Of a stretch of 5,468 bases of DNA, positions 4,775-5,468 are shown one piece after another (position 1 is the first letter of the stretch; every line of letters begins with the position of its first letter). This DNA is from Deltaproteobacteria bacterium (lineage in GTDB: Bacteria > Desulfobacterota > Binatia > UBA9968), in assembly GCA_016844625.1 (NCBI GenBank), contig JAERMN010000255.1, positions 1-5,468 on the forward strand, given 5' to 3'. The notes under the pieces are model-generated. The model saw only the letters and a list, made by a program, of their open reading frames with translations, was not told the origin of the DNA and did no database searches. Both the position numbers and the translations under genes were made by a program.

Positions 4775-5468
4775 ATGGAACCGCAAGCCAGCCTCATCAG
4801 AAGCATCCTGATCTTCTCCGCGCTGTCGCGCGAGGATATCGCCAAAGTTCTGGGCAAGATGGAAGAGATCACTTTCAGCGCGGGCGCGACTATTGTTAAA
4901 CAAGGCGATCAGGGAGATGCTTTTTACCTAATTCAATCCGGCGCCGTGCAAGTGGTCGTCGACAGCGGCGCGGGCAACGCCGAGATCGTCGCCATCCTTG
5001 GCGCCAAAGATTGGTTCGGCGAGATGGCGCTGCTTTCCGGCGAGCCCCGTTCGGCGACCATCAACACGGTGAAAGAGACCACGCTGTGGCGGCTCAGCCG
5101 CGAAGCTTGGGATGAACTGATCGATAAACATCCAACCTGGCTGCTCCAGTTCTGCGCGACTCTCAGCAAACGGCTCTCCTACGTCGACCGGCAATATTCG
5201 ACGGGACGGGAAGCTTTTAATTCTCTCGCCGAGGAGTTTTACAGCGCGCGCGCGCCCGGCGAACAGCAATTTTTCCGCCACGCCTCACTGCTCGGCGCTA
5301 TTGACGCAGAGAATTTCGATCGACTATTTCGCACCGTCGGGCTGACTCAATTGATTACCGATCTCGGCGATAGCCAGTTTCCCCTGATTCGCCATCTCGG
5401 CGACCGCAAGTATGAGCTGCATAGTTTTTTTAAAGACTTCCTGCGCGAAAAACTAATTTCCGTCGACG
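4775..5468 (+). CDS. Cyclic-nucleotide-binding protein with MalT-like winged-helix/arm segment (partial, 3' end missing)
   Basis: The gene starts at ATG 4775 and is open to the window edge, giving 231 residues and one extra base. The next in-frame codon upstream with any consequence is the stop at 4748, so no other standard start exists; the ribosome binding site is weak. Residues 8-130 are a CRP-type cyclic-nucleotide-binding domain: LIRSILIFSALSREDI, then GATIVKQGDQGDAFYLIQSG, and the phosphate-binding cassette FGEMALLSGEPRSAT at 81-95 with E83, R92 and S93 that contact the ligand in CRP. A helical stretch (residues 120-150) follows. Residues 150-227, LAEEFYSARAPGEQQFF, ASLLGAIDAENFDRLF and YELHSFFKDFLREKL, resemble the winged-helix and arm region after the ATPase domain of MalT/LuxR-type STAND proteins, whose usual form is LAEE...FLLRTSLLDRL...YRYHHLFRDFLRERL. 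No P-loop precedes it. The ending is not seen; a helical-repeat tail is possible. The binding-domain call is firm; the second segment is by motif resemblance only. Confidence 0.85.
   Translation, partial: MEPQASLIRSILIFSALSREDIAKVLGKMEEITFSAGATIVKQGDQGDAFYLIQSGAVQVVVDSGAGNAEIVAILGAKDWFGEMALLSGEPRSATINTVKETTLWRLSREAWDELIDKHPTWLLQFCATLSKRLSYVDRQYSTGREAFNSLAEEFYSARAPGEQQFFRHASLLGAIDAENFDRLFRTVGLTQLITDLGDSQFPLIRHLGDRKYELHSFFKDFLREKLISVD

Overview
The window reads as bacterial chromosome with every supportable gene on the + strand. It suggests an environmental, mostly uncultured Gram-negative lineage of deltaproteobacterial type (Binatota-like, NC10-like or similar). The reasons are a family-typical ABC substrate-binding protein with an export signal, a stand-alone receiver next to a receiver-cyclase, and short dispersed intergenic repeats of the kind seen in such genomes. 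This placement is inference from gene style, not from a marker gene.

Layout. Positions 1-600 hold a small four-helix-bundle gene (S23/intervening-sequence-protein family) between oppositely oriented arrays of a 7-bp A/T-rich unit. Positions 600-2215 carry a CheY/DivK-like single-domain response regulator and then a response regulator fused to a class III nucleotide cyclase. The 167-bp gap between them holds a 25-bp near-perfect inverted repeat, a competing 12-bp inverted repeat and a possible 33-codon basic leader ORF with a strong ribosome binding site. Positions 2216-2629 contain no convincing gene and are largely a patchwork of dispersed repeats, ending in a candidate promoter. Then come an MBL-fold metallo-hydrolase (2630-3556), an orphan ABC substrate-binding protein (3677-4639) and a cyclic-nucleotide-binding protein that runs off the right edge (4775 onward).

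How the genes may work together. The receiver-cyclase would make a cyclic nucleotide when phosphorylated. The terminal protein has an intact phosphate-binding cassette and would sense it. The metallo-hydrolase is of a fold that includes cyclic nucleotide phosphodiesterases and could remove it. That gives a plausible make/sense/destroy signalling neighbourhood, but the link is by proximity only, and a transport gene interrupts it. No histidine kinase is present; it may lie upstream of the window.

Most notable points: (1) the cyclic-nucleotide-binding domain appears joined directly to a MalT-like winged-helix/arm segment with no visible ATPase domain; (2) the cyclase has non-canonical residues at both base-specifying positions; (3) nested, mutually exclusive hairpins surround a leader ORF whose stop codon lies in the cyclase's ribosome binding site; (4) the four-helix-bundle gene is bracketed by inverted heptamer arrays as if it were a unit; (5) a short dispersed repeat sits between perfect 9-bp direct repeats.
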